A DNA stretch of 9,524 nt, taken from contig JAIDLO010000210.1 of the NCBI GenBank assembly GCA_029050995.1, forward strand, positions 1 through 9,524, in the 5' to 3' direction. The first letter of the stretch is position 1; each line of letters starts with the position of its first letter. A model generated the notes under the pieces. That model searched no databases and was not told the origin of the DNA. It worked only from the letters and a program-made list of their open reading frames with translations. The DNA is from Eubacterium sp. Its GTDB lineage: Bacteria > Bacillota > Clostridia > Oscillospirales > Acutalibacteraceae. Position numbers and translations under genes: made by a program. Positions 1-6,093 of the stretch are shown piece by piece.

Positions 1-8
1 TATTTTAA

Positions 9-37
9 TTGATATTTTATTTTAAGTGTGTTAAAAT
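9..37 (+). promoter_or_regulatory. Sigma-A-like promoter of the RelA/SpoT operon
   Basis: TTGATA (9-14) and TAAAAT (32-37) are separated by 17 bp, and TGT directly before the -10 box makes it an extended -10. Transcription would start near 44, leaving a leader of about 37 nt before the GTG at 81. No other promoter is visible before the three-gene operon, so it probably drives all three genes. Confidence 0.6.
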
Positions 38-80
38 ACTAAAGCGTATACAAGATTGAATATAATGTGGAGGTGAATTT

Positions 81-269
81 GTGACGAGGATAAACGAACA
101 AAAGGCAGCTGAAAAAATTATTTCAGATGCATTGAACGGTTATTATGGATATGATAGATCACAGAATACTGAGGTGAATTATCAAGAGGAAAAAGAACAA
201 AGAGATACAGCAGCTGTAAGAAACTTTGTTAATAGTTCTTTATTCAATAAGGTAAGAAATATGGGGTGA
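81..269 (+). CDS. Small charged protein, first gene of the RelA/SpoT operon
   Basis: A 62-residue protein starting at GTG, chosen because GGAGGTG (69-75) lies at good distance upstream. I do not recognise a family. It is hydrophilic, with an amphipathic helix-like N-terminal third (about residues 4-18), a Tyr/Gly patch (YYGYD, 21-25) and a Glu/Lys/Gln-rich middle (about 35-42). There is no signal peptide, membrane segment or cysteine. It is first in the operon and its stop codon overlaps the ribosome site of the next gene (GGGGTGAG, 263-270), so translation is probably coupled. Its size, charge and place ahead of a RelA/SpoT effector would suit an antitoxin or regulatory partner, but that is inference from context only. 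Confidence 0.65.
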   Translation: MTRINEQKAAEKIISDALNGYYGYDRSQNTEVNYQEEKEQRDTAAVRNFVNSSLFNKVRNMG

Positions 270-279
270 GTTTTATAGT

Positions 280-810
280 ATGGTTGTTGATGAAAATAGA
301 ATCGAGTTCTATAAGTATCTTGTAACAACATATCCGGTTAAAGAGAGAATTACTCATATTTTAATACAAATTCAAGATGTTTTGGAAGCAATGGATCTTA
401 TGGATTGTGTTAAAATAAATACTCAGGTACTAGGAAAAGCTGTTTTTGATTATTTTGAAGATGTTGACAAATTAAAAAAGTATGAGGGAATGTCTAAAAT
501 CAATGTTGAAAAAATATATGCTTATGAAGCATATTGGTTAATAAGGAAGCGCCCAATTCAAATTATATCTGATGATATTGAAGAAAAGCATCTACATATT
601 AATGAAAAAGTATTCACTTTTATACTGATTGCTAAAATGCTTAGCGAATTAGGTATGAGTTATGAAGATGAAAATACGAAATTAGAAAGATTTATCGAAT
701 TGCTTTTTTATAATTTTAAATATAGATTGTATACACAGAAGTCACTTGAATTGATGATTTCCGCTTTCTTCTGTGGTGCAAATTTTCAAAAAGGCGAGGT
801 TTCTGAATGA
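280..810 (+). CDS. Helical protein of unknown family, possible partner or antitoxin of the RelA/SpoT protein
   Basis: A 176-residue protein starting at ATG 280, with GGGGTGAG about 9 nt upstream. I do not recognise the family. It reads as almost entirely alpha-helical and soluble: helices at about 5-17, 22-39, 48-66, 75-89, 108-125, 133-150 and 153-165. A basic/aromatic stretch (YAYEAYWLIRKRP, 80-92) is the most distinctive segment. It has no signal peptide, membrane span or zinc motif, and it does not show the Panacea-type pattern of many toxSAS antitoxins. Its stop overlaps the start of the RelA/SpoT gene (ATGA, 807-810), which suggests coupled translation and a matched amount of the two products, as for partner or neutraliser proteins. 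That role is inferred. Confidence 0.8.
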   Translation: MVVDENRIEFYKYLVTTYPVKERITHILIQIQDVLEAMDLMDCVKINTQVLGKAVFDYFEDVDKLKKYEGMSKINVEKIYAYEAYWLIRKRPIQIISDDIEEKHLHINEKVFTFILIAKMLSELGMSYEDENTKLERFIELLFYNFKYRLYTQKSLELMISAFFCGANFQKGEVSE

Positions 811-1664
811 AGAAAATCAAAATGAGTTTTGATGAAATAAAAGACAACAAGGATAAGTTTTTAGAAACTTATGGTCTGGTTGATATGTTTAAAGAGTGCG
901 GATACACTTGGGATGAACTAATTGAAATAGGCGAAGATTATAACAGTAAACGAGATAGTGTGTTTTTTAATTTGATTCAAAACTTTATTGTTGAGATTTC
1001 TAAATTTACTGATGTACATTCGTACAGATATCGAATAAAAGAAACAGATAGTCTTATAGCAAAGATTATTAGAAAAGGTAAATCTCGAGAAGAAAAAATT
1101 ACAATTGATAATTACTGTAGTGAGATTACTGATTTACTTGGTATAAGAATTTTATATATTTTCAAAGAAGATTATTGGTCAGTAAATAAGCAATTAATGG
1201 ATAAATACAAACCACAATTAGCTGAAAATATCCACTTGAAACTTCGTGATGGAGATGACCAAAAAACATATCAGTCATTATTAAGTGCATATGATGTAGT
1301 AGTTGAAAGAAATGAGGCATATAGATCAATCCATTACACGATTTACTCGGATCCAAATAATATAATTAGTAATCCAAAGATAGAAATACAGACACGAACA
1401 ATTTTTGAAGAAGGTTGGAGTGAGATTAACCATAAATTGGTTTATAAAAACAATTCCTTCCCGGAAATTGAAAAAGTTTCAAATATTTTAAGTGAACTAG
1501 TTGGAAGCTGTGATACAGTTAGCGGATTGATGCAGTATTTATATAATCGAGTGAAAGACGATAATGGTACTTCTAAAATGGTCGATGATTTAGATGGTAA
1601 AGTCAATATGTTGGATACTGGAAATGATTCAATCGGAGATGTAATAAGGAAATTTTTATCTTGA
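807..1664 (+). CDS. RelA/SpoT-domain nucleotide pyrophosphotransferase (small alarmone synthetase or toxSAS-like)
   Basis: A 285-residue protein with a RelA/SpoT synthetase domain at about 70-215 and no HD hydrolase, TGS or ACT domain. Visible core motifs: R76-x-K78 with S82 and K86 (ATP site); DLLGIR at 109-114 with the likely metal-binding Asp109; YRSIH at 172-176, whose Tyr stacks on the acceptor base in the family; and EIQTRT at 193-198 followed by W204, E206, H209 and Y213, matching the family's E-Q-RT...W-E-H-YK block. The enzyme should therefore be active, moving pyrophosphate from ATP to a GDP/GTP-like acceptor or, as in some toxSAS toxins, to the tRNA 3' end. The N-terminal 70 and C-terminal 70 residues are outside the core and look helical. 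Being last in an operon behind two small unknown proteins favours a toxin-antitoxin or defence role over housekeeping (p)ppGpp synthesis, but this is unproven. Confidence 0.85.
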   Translation: MKKIKMSFDEIKDNKDKFLETYGLVDMFKECGYTWDELIEIGEDYNSKRDSVFFNLIQNFIVEISKFTDVHSYRYRIKETDSLIAKIIRKGKSREEKITIDNYCSEITDLLGIRILYIFKEDYWSVNKQLMDKYKPQLAENIHLKLRDGDDQKTYQSLLSAYDVVVERNEAYRSIHYTIYSDPNNIISNPKIEIQTRTIFEEGWSEINHKLVYKNNSFPEIEKVSNILSELVGSCDTVSGLMQYLYNRVKDDNGTSKMVDDLDGKVNMLDTGNDSIGDVIRKFLS

Positions 1665-1685
1665 ATATTTGTTATTTTAAAATAT

Positions 1686-1715
1686 AATCAATCTTGTTGA
1701 TTTGTTCTGCTTTTT
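1686..1715 (+). terminator. Weak possible terminator after the RelA/SpoT gene
   Basis: AATCAA (1686-1691) pairs with TTGATT (1697-1702) across a 5-nt loop and is followed by TGTTCTGCTTTTT. The stem is short and AT-rich, so termination would be inefficient at best. It is the only such signal between the operon and the next promoter. Confidence 0.25.
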
Positions 1716-1741
1716 AAAACTAGTTGGTTTTCTCAAAAAAA

Positions 1742-1750
1742 TGTTATAAT
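1742..1750 (+). promoter_or_regulatory. Extended -10 promoter of the candidate small RNA
   Basis: TGT followed by a perfect TATAAT (1745-1750) forms an extended -10. The best -35 candidates are TTGGTT (1724-1729, 15-bp spacer) or TAGTTG (1721-1726, 18-bp spacer); neither is ideal, as often seen with extended -10 promoters. Transcription would start at about 1757. No open reading frame with a ribosome site follows on this strand, so the product is probably non-coding. Confidence 0.55.
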
Positions 1751-1756
1751 AAATTA

Positions 1757-1867
1757 ACAAGAAAAATGATTTGTAGGGTTCGCATCCATAGTGGAAATTG
1801 TTAGGGGTATCATTTTTGTCAACCCTTTCCAAAGCTGGACAGTTCATTATGAACTGTCCATTTTCTT
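1757..1867 (+). ncRNA. Candidate ~110-nt small RNA with pseudoknot or switch potential
   Basis: This segment lies between an extended -10 promoter and a perfect intrinsic terminator and has no plausible coding frame on the + strand. AAAAATGAT (1762-1770) is perfectly complementary to ATCATTTTT (1809-1817), and AGGGTT (1775-1780) to AACCCT (1821-1826). The two pairings cross, so they form either an H-type pseudoknot or two alternative folds. A small hairpin, TCCA-TAG-TGGA (1785-1795), sits between them, and GGAAA (1793-1797) can instead pair with TTTCC (1826-1830). I cannot match it to a named RNA family. It could be an independent sRNA, or a ligand-sensing leader that ends in its own terminator. 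Confidence 0.5.
1836..1867 (+). terminator. Strong intrinsic terminator of the candidate small RNA
   Basis: TGGACAGTTCA (1836-1846) and TGAACTGTCCA (1850-1860) form a perfect 11-bp stem with a 3-nt loop, followed by TTTTCTTT. The opposite strand has no T-rich tail, so it acts rightward. Confidence 0.75.
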
Positions 1868-1887
1868 TCGCCTTTTGGCACATTTTT

Positions 1888-1909
1888 GCACCATTTATGG
1901 TGCTTTTTT
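1888..1909 (+). terminator. Second intrinsic terminator
   Basis: GCACCA (1888-1893) and TGGTGC (1898-1903) form a 6-bp stem with a TTTA loop, followed by six T (1904-1909). It lies 28 bp past the first terminator stem and may act as a backup. Confidence 0.6.
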
Positions 1910-1922
1910 AGTTTTTGTTTTA

Positions 1923-2215
1923 GGTTGCAATTACTAATTGCAGACTAATCTGAGACCTTGTGAGACCACAAACTCGCCAAATCTTGCCAATTTGGTGAGA
2001 GACTTTCAAGAGATAAAGGTGAGGATTTAATTCCTCACCTTTATCATAATATTTGTGTCGCAGCAAACGGAGCTATGCGTTTTCGCAACACAACATATAT
2101 CACATTTTTTGCCAAAGTCCAGACTAAATAAAGAATTTGCTTTTTTATTATGAGCGAAGCGAATAACAAGGTTCTGACGAAGTCAGGTTCTTATATTGTT
2201 TGTCTACAAAATTTG
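1923..2215 (+). other. Non-coding stretch packed with successive hairpins
   Basis: No credible gene lies here on either strand, but inverted repeats follow one another: 1926-1942 (TGCAAT/ATTGCA), 1941-1952 (CAGA/TCTG), 1958-1971 (TTGTG/CACAA), 1973-1999 (CTCGCCAAAT/ATTTGGTGAG, one G-T pair, 7-nt loop), 2012-2045 (a perfect 14-bp stem beginning GATAAAGGTG, 6-nt loop), about 2053-2095 (TTGTGT...ACACAA, with inner AAACG/CGTTT), 2145-2166 (TTATT/AATAA enclosing GCGAAGC) and 2174-2186 (CTGAC-GAA-GTCAG). None has a proper T tract, so they are not ordinary terminators. Options are a multi-stem structured RNA ending at the 2216 terminator, a scar of a mobile element, or several unrelated palindromic repeats. 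No promoter for a transcript beginning here was found. Confidence 0.45.
2076..2121 (+). repeat. Dispersed intergenic repeat, copy 1
   Basis: These 46 bases match 9325-9371 in the same orientation at roughly 72% identity with a 1-base gap. Shared blocks include CGCAA, CATATC-like and AAGTCCA at the right end, and most of the mismatches in the first 30 bases are transitions. GCAGCAA also precedes both copies (about 2060 and 9288), separated by unlike sequence. Copy 1 overlaps the right arm of the 2053-2095 hairpin. Confidence 0.45.
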
Positions 2216-2265
2216 AGGAAGGGATGGCTTAAATTTTAAACCATTCCTTCCTTCTTTTTATTTTC
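2216..2265 (+). terminator. Long intrinsic terminator
   Basis: AGGAAGGGATGG (2216-2227) pairs with CCATTCCTTCCT (2241-2252) with one G-T pair, and TTAAA/TTTAA extends the stem inside. The T-rich tail TTCTTTTTATTTT follows on the + strand; on the other strand the tail is weak. It therefore ends rightward transcription, although no protein gene lies between it and the terminator at 1888. Confidence 0.6.
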
Positions 2266-2310
2266 CTTATTGGTTGATAGTTTTCTGCTCTTTTTGAGTA
2301 GTATATTTTG

Positions 2311-3345
2311 CTAATCTATTTTTCGTTTAATACTCAATTTATCAGCAATATACATCAGGTTTTTAACATCAGTCTCAACAAGTTTTCCGTTTTTATCAGG
2401 AGGAAGATTAATAACCATTACATTGCCGCTGTTTACCAATGTGCGATAGTTATTTATTATCTCCTCAGCATCGGTAAGTGGTTTTTTGCTGTATTCATCA
2501 CAGTAAAACCAGCTCATTTCTTTTCTGGAACAGATAGTGTATTCAAATGGAAGATAATATTCTTTACCATTAAAAGTATAAATTTTAGGATCATCCGCTC
2601 TGCACATATGCGGATCCCAGAGTCTGAAGTCACATGGGAACATACGAATAGGATCACCATATTGATAGTTTTTTGGCATATATCTTTTGCTTGGAAGTCC
2701 TTTTCGATTATTAAATTTGCCAATCGTGTTATTAATTGATATCTGACAGTTAGGCTGCATTGATTTTACAAGATTATATAATCTATCTATCTGCCATCTG
2801 CGGCAGGTTTTATCCCATTCACCATCAAGCCACAGTTCAACTACTTCGCCGTATCTGCCGTCCATAAGCTCAGTTAAATGTTTTTCCATATACTGAACAT
2901 AGGCTTCATCATCCTTATAGCTTTTTTCATGTCTGTCCCACAAAGAATAATAAAGACCAAGCTTTATTCCGTATTTTTCACAGGCTTTGGAAACCTCTTT
3001 AACAACATCTGTCTTAACCGGTGAATAGTTAACAGAATATTTGGTGGTGTGTGTATCCCAGAGACAAAAGCCGTCATGGTGTTTGGTAATCAGAATTACA
3101 TAATTCATACCTGCCTCATAAGCAGTTTTTATCCAACTATCCGCATCAATGGCAGTTGGTTTGTAGCTTTCAATAGGAAGTGAGCCATCAGACCACTCTG
3201 TATTATTAAAGGTGTTTATTCCGAAATGGATGAACATTCCGAATTTTCTGTCCATCTGTGCTTTCTGTCCTGCGCTTGGCTCTAAAGAGGGAACAGGCAT
3301 ATTCGGATAATTTCTTGGATATGGCTCTTTTTTTGAAAATAACAT
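2311..3345 (-). CDS. GH29 alpha-L-fucosidase, single-domain, cytoplasmic
   Basis: A 344-residue glycoside hydrolase family 29 enzyme, expected to release L-fucose from fucosylated oligosaccharides with retention. Family landmarks: KFGMFIHFG (34-42), TKHHDGFCLWD (87-97), LGLYYSLWD (129-137), and ELWLDGEW (170-177), in which Asp174 fits the nucleophile. Glu268 in PFEYT, with W279 of SWFY, fits the acid/base region seen in some GH29 enzymes. It has no signal peptide and stops after the catalytic barrel, without the C-terminal beta-sandwich of ~450-residue members, so it most likely acts inside the cell on imported glycans. The start is supported by AGAGGA about 6 nt upstream. It sits head to head with a lipase remnant only one base away, so no ordinary intergenic promoter exists; an upstream TTGACA (complement of 3375-3380) has no well-spaced -10. 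Confidence 0.88.
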   Translation of the reverse strand: MLFSKKEPYPRNYPNMPVPSLEPSAGQKAQMDRKFGMFIHFGINTFNNTEWSDGSLPIESYKPTAIDADSWIKTAYEAGMNYVILITKHHDGFCLWDTHTTKYSVNYSPVKTDVVKEVSKACEKYGIKLGLYYSLWDRHEKSYKDDEAYVQYMEKHLTELMDGRYGEVVELWLDGEWDKTCRRWQIDRLYNLVKSMQPNCQISINNTIGKFNNRKGLPSKRYMPKNYQYGDPIRMFPCDFRLWDPHMCRADDPKIYTFNGKEYYLPFEYTICSRKEMSWFYCDEYSKKPLTDAEEIINNYRTLVNSGNVMVINLPPDKNGKLVETDVKNLMYIADKLSIKRKID

Positions 3346-3346
3346 A

Positions 3347-3880
3347 ATGAATCCTCTTACTAATCAGTTTTTTATGTCAAAAATGGTTTCAAAATTTACG
3401 GCTACAAAAGAGGACGGCAGAGCCGATTTTGATTATGCTGCCTATGATATGTATATTGACCATGCTTTAAAGCTGAATGAAGAACTGCAAACGCTTGATA
3501 ATGTTTATTATTTTTCATATCCCTGCAGCTCGGCTGTAAAAAATGATGACGGTACATATACACCAAATGAGGATATCACAGAGTCAACCTTTATTAAAAG
3601 CGCGATAAAAATGGGAAAATTTACAGGCAAAACAGACGGCGGTTATGTGATTGATGAAAGCTGGCTTGATAATGACGGACTTGTAAACACGATTTCTGCA
3701 ACTGCTCCGTTTGATGCTCCGTCAAAAAAATTTGATGAGAAGAATATATCAACAGGCGAATGGAACATAATGCCAACCTACAAGGGCGATCATATGTCAC
3801 TTCAGGGTGGTCTTTTCAAAAAGAATGATGTAAAAGAATTTTATGTTGATTTACTTACTATGATTAATAAAATTAGCTGA
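3347..3880 (+). pseudogene. C-terminal remnant of a secreted family I.5-type lipase
   Basis: The 177-codon frame matches the C-terminal part of staphylococcal/Geobacillus-type triacylglycerol lipases. NVYYFSY (52-58) is a family strand. NDGLVNT (109-115) carries the catalytic Asp110 and GDHMS (147-151) the catalytic His149. The N-terminal half is missing: there is no signal peptide and no GHSxGG nucleophile motif, and full-length members are about 400 residues or more. There is no ribosome site before the ATG at 3347, and the sequence upstream is the divergent fucosidase gene. I infer a truncated, inactive gene whose front was lost when the fucosidase block joined here. The junction lies at or just inside the first ~15 codons, where lipase likeness fades. 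Confidence 0.7.
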
Positions 3881-3924
3881 AATAAAAAAGCCGTGTGTTG
3901 AAGCAAATTTCAACACACGGCTTT
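3875..3924 (-). terminator. Strong intrinsic terminator (mainly leftward) ending the zinc-ribbon/GH5 operon
   Basis: Arms 3887-3902 and 3909-3924 form a perfect 16-bp stem (GCCGTGTGTTGAA/TTCAACACACGGC core) with a 6-nt loop. Leftward, the stem is followed by a T-rich run (TTTTTTATTT including the stem end). Rightward the tail is weaker (CTTTATAT), though it may also end the lipase remnant. It directly abuts the duplicated GH5 tail and was probably the original GH5 terminator. Confidence 0.75.
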
Positions 3925-4017
3925 ATATCATATTCAGAATTCAACAGAAATTTTGTGTTTTCCTGCATTTGTGCTTACCTTGAGAATCATTGCTTCGCAA
4001 TCATCCATTTTCTGCAT
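3922..4017 (-). pseudogene. Duplicated GH5 3' end (copy A) with a 27-codon open frame
   Basis: Read leftward, 4017-3934 encodes 27 residues starting MQKMDDCEAM and ending HKISVEF, matching residues 477-503 of the GH5 enzyme with only two changes (Ile to Met, Val to Met). At DNA level 76 of 84 coding bases agree, and similarity runs 12 bases past the stop to TATAAA. The copy begins exactly at an ATG, 13 bp after the stop of the zinc-ribbon gene and behind GAGAGTGA, so a short peptide could be translated, but a remnant of a displaced GH5 or GH5 paralogue is the simpler view. The counterpart is 6094-6189. Confidence 0.8.
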
Positions 4018-4030
4018 TTTATTCACTCTC

Positions 4031-4609
4031 TTATTCTGAAATCTGTGATCCGCAAAACTCACACTCGCCAACTGTTCCTGAAATTATCTTATTTGTTGCG
4101 CCGCAACCTTTGCATTGAACAGTCGAATATTTTACTGTTTGAGTTGTTGCGTTCGAAACAGGTGTAGAAACAGTTGAGGCTTGTGGCTGTACTGTTGTTG
4201 GAATAACTAACTTATTATGCTGTCCATCAAGATAGCAATTAGGGAAGAATCCAGCAGCAATCATATCATTGATGTTTTTTGTTGCTGTCGCAACAGTGAT
4301 TCCCATAACAGATGCCAATAAATCAATTGATTTTTCCGGATCAGCTGCAAGTCGCGTCGAATAATCATAATATGTTTTGATTAATTTTATCATTTTATTT
4401 CCTTTAATAATTAGCCAAACACCAATGGTAACAATTGCTAAAAAGAACAATATCAATACTACATCAAGAGCTTCTTTAATCCCGCTTGCCGCGCTCCCAA
4501 CTAAAGCAATAAACCCATTAAAAACAGCTAATATCCAACCAAGCACCCTTAGAATTGTGCCTTTAGCTTTTACTTTGTTTATTGCGGATTCAACACTATT
4601 TGTTGCCAT
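4031..4609 (-). CDS. Two-span membrane protein with C-terminal zinc ribbon
   Basis: A 192-residue protein starting at ATG 4609, chosen because GGAGG lies 9 nt upstream; an in-frame ATG ten codons earlier lacks a good site. Two membrane helices lie at about 19-40 and 49-68. A soluble segment (about 75-137) has the pattern of a winged-helix-like fold seen in Firmicutes membrane proteins: a helix, then SIDLLASVMGITVATATKNINDMIAAGFF, then YLDGQHNKLVI. A Thr/Ser/Gln linker follows, then a zinc ribbon with C166-x2-C169 and C183-x2-C186. Function is unknown. It lies 115 bp downstream of the SPFH zinc-ribbon gene, a pairing that resembles B. subtilis YdjG/YdjH with YdjI, proteins linked to PspA-type membrane-stress response; that parallel is by architecture only, and no PspA gene is in the window. 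Confidence 0.8.
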   Translation of the reverse strand: MATNSVESAINKVKAKGTILRVLGWILAVFNGFIALVGSAASGIKEALDVVLILFFLAIVTIGVWLIIKGNKMIKLIKTYYDYSTRLAADPEKSIDLLASVMGITVATATKNINDMIAAGFFPNCYLDGQHNKLVIPTTVQPQASTVSTPVSNATTQTVKYSTVQCKGCGATNKIISGTVGECEFCGSQISE

Positions 4610-4640
4610 ATCATAATACCTCCAATTTTCAATTTGCACA

Positions 4641-4662
4641 CTTCAGCGTTTTTCTGCTGAAG
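4641..4662 (-). other. Hairpin between the SPFH and membrane zinc-ribbon genes
   Basis: CTTCAGC (4641-4647) and GCTGAAG (4656-4662) form a 7-bp stem with an 8-nt loop in the leader of the downstream gene. There is no T tract on the - strand, so it may be an mRNA stability or processing element rather than a terminator. Confidence 0.3.
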
Positions 4663-4724
4663 GCACATTGTTTTTTGTTTATATTTCAAAAATTTTATCG
4701 TTATTTATTTCCTAACATTTAACT

Positions 4725-6026
4725 TTATTCTATTTTTGTGCCACACTCAGTACAGAATTTTGGATTACCGGTTATCGCAGAATTACAAGAGGGACAAGTT
4801 TTTATTAAAGACTGACCACATTCAGGACAGAATCTTGTATCTTTACTTGGAAGAGCAGTACCGCAATGAGGACAGGGCTGCGGAGCCTCATATCCGCAGA
4901 ATGTGCATGTTTCAGCACCTTCAGGCAAATCTGCACCGCATTTGGGGCAAGGATTATATTTGTCGCCACATTCGGGGCAAAATTTCATTGTGTTTTTATA
5001 TTCAAATCCACAATTACTGCATTTTATAGTATCTTTTTCTTTTTTTTCTGCCTCTTTACTGGTATCGCAACCGCAATCAGAGCAGAACCGTTTACTCTCT
5101 GGCATTATAGCACCACACGAAGGACAGGATTTTGTATCCTGAGCATTTGTATTAATCGTTTTTACAATTCTACTAAATTGACCGCCTACTGCACCGCCCA
5201 TAGCAACGCCCATTCCAAGCCCTAAACCAGGACCCATGAAATTCCCGGAGGTTCCGGTATTGTTTGCTGCACCTTCCAATGTATCAAAGGAACGCTCTTG
5301 CTGATAGTTGTATCCAATAATATTCATCTCGGCCTTCTTTGCAAGAGCATCTTTGAGTTTCTTTACTGCGGTATCATCTTCAGGAACACTGATGTCATTA
5401 ACATAAAAGTTAATGAGGTTTATGCCATATTCTTCGAGCACGGGTTGCATTTTTTCCTGCAGATAATCTGAAAGTTCTTCAATATAGGCATTAATTTCCA
5501 TAATACTTATTTGTTCGTGAACCAAATAAGAGGAAATTGCATCTTTTACTTTTGTAAGATATAAACCACGAAAATATTTAAGAATATTCGTTTTGTCAAA
5601 TACGGGAAGCGTTCCAACAAGTTTAACGAGGAACTGTTTGGAGTTTTCAATGCGAATTCCAAACTGACCAAAAGCTCTTACAGGGATAAATACAGAATAT
5701 TTAGGATCCTGCAACTGAATTGGCGTAGCTGTGCCCCATTTGATATCAAGAGAATTTATCTTATTTATGTACCAAACTTCTGCGGTAAAAGGCGAACGAC
5801 CGCCAAAAGGAAGATTGATAATCTTATTTAAAATCGGAATATTAGCGGTTTCTAAAGTGTGACGACCACTCTGGAACACATCCAGTGCTTTGCCACCTTT
5901 AAAAAGTATCGCTTCCTGCGATTCATTAACAATCAATTGTGTCCAAGTGCCTAATTCTTCACTTGGGTATTTCCAAGCGAATACATCCGGATTACCGTTA
6001 TACTTAATTACATCTACAATTGCCAT
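4725..6026 (-). CDS. SPFH-domain protein with five C-terminal zinc ribbons (YdjI/virion-core-like)
   Basis: A 433-residue protein. Residues about 25-235 form the SPFH (band-7-like) domain annotated as virion core protein-like or YdjI-like: WTQLIVNESQEAILFKGGKA (28-47), a beta-rich core, and a helical segment (about 150-235) ending in NFYVNDISVPED (206-217). A Gly-rich linker (about 252-283, GPGLGLGMGVAMGG) leads to five zinc ribbons: C301/304-C315/318, C336/339-C350/353, C360/363-C374/377, C385/388-C400/403 and C411/414-C425/428. There is no membrane span. B. subtilis YdjI is brought to membranes with PspA under envelope stress; a similar scaffold role is inferred here, with the downstream membrane zinc-ribbon protein as likely partner. 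The start has GAGGAGA about 8 nt upstream. It lies 79 bp after GH5 with no clear promoter of its own, so it may be read from the GH5 promoter. Confidence 0.87.
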   Translation of the reverse strand: MAIVDVIKYNGNPDVFAWKYPSEELGTWTQLIVNESQEAILFKGGKALDVFQSGRHTLETANIPILNKIINLPFGGRSPFTAEVWYINKINSLDIKWGTATPIQLQDPKYSVFIPVRAFGQFGIRIENSKQFLVKLVGTLPVFDKTNILKYFRGLYLTKVKDAISSYLVHEQISIMEINAYIEELSDYLQEKMQPVLEEYGINLINFYVNDISVPEDDTAVKKLKDALAKKAEMNIIGYNYQQERSFDTLEGAANNTGTSGNFMGPGLGLGMGVAMGGAVGGQFSRIVKTINTNAQDTKSCPSCGAIMPESKRFCSDCGCDTSKEAEKKEKDTIKCSNCGFEYKNTMKFCPECGDKYNPCPKCGADLPEGAETCTFCGYEAPQPCPHCGTALPSKDTRFCPECGQSLIKTCPSCNSAITGNPKFCTECGTKIE

Positions 6027-6093
6027 TTGTCTTTTCTCCTCAAATACTGCTTTCCATTAATTTAATTTGCATATTTTTATTTTTTACTACTTT

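Noticed and set aside
1677..1883. A 68-codon open frame on the - strand overlapping the candidate small RNA
   Set aside because: It has no ribosome site, its codons run through both arms of the terminator and through the promoter, and the sequence is better explained by RNA structure on the + strand.
2012..2045. The perfect 14-bp hairpin as a terminator
   Set aside because: Neither side is followed by a T tract, so intrinsic termination is not supported.
2308..2739. A 143-codon open frame on the + strand
   Set aside because: It lies wholly antisense to the well-supported GH29 gene and has no family likeness.
3375..3380. TTGACA on the - strand as the -35 box of the fucosidase gene
   Set aside because: At a 17-bp spacing the -10 position falls on the ribosome site AGAGGA, and no acceptable -10 lies nearby.
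4610..4639. An upstream ATG that would add ten residues to the membrane zinc-ribbon protein
   Set aside because: The GGAGG site falls inside that extension and is well spaced only for the ATG at 4609.
4866..5225. Open frames on the + strand within the zinc-ribbon coding region
   Set aside because: They are complements of repeated Cys-x-x-Cys codons of the SPFH protein, with no start signals.
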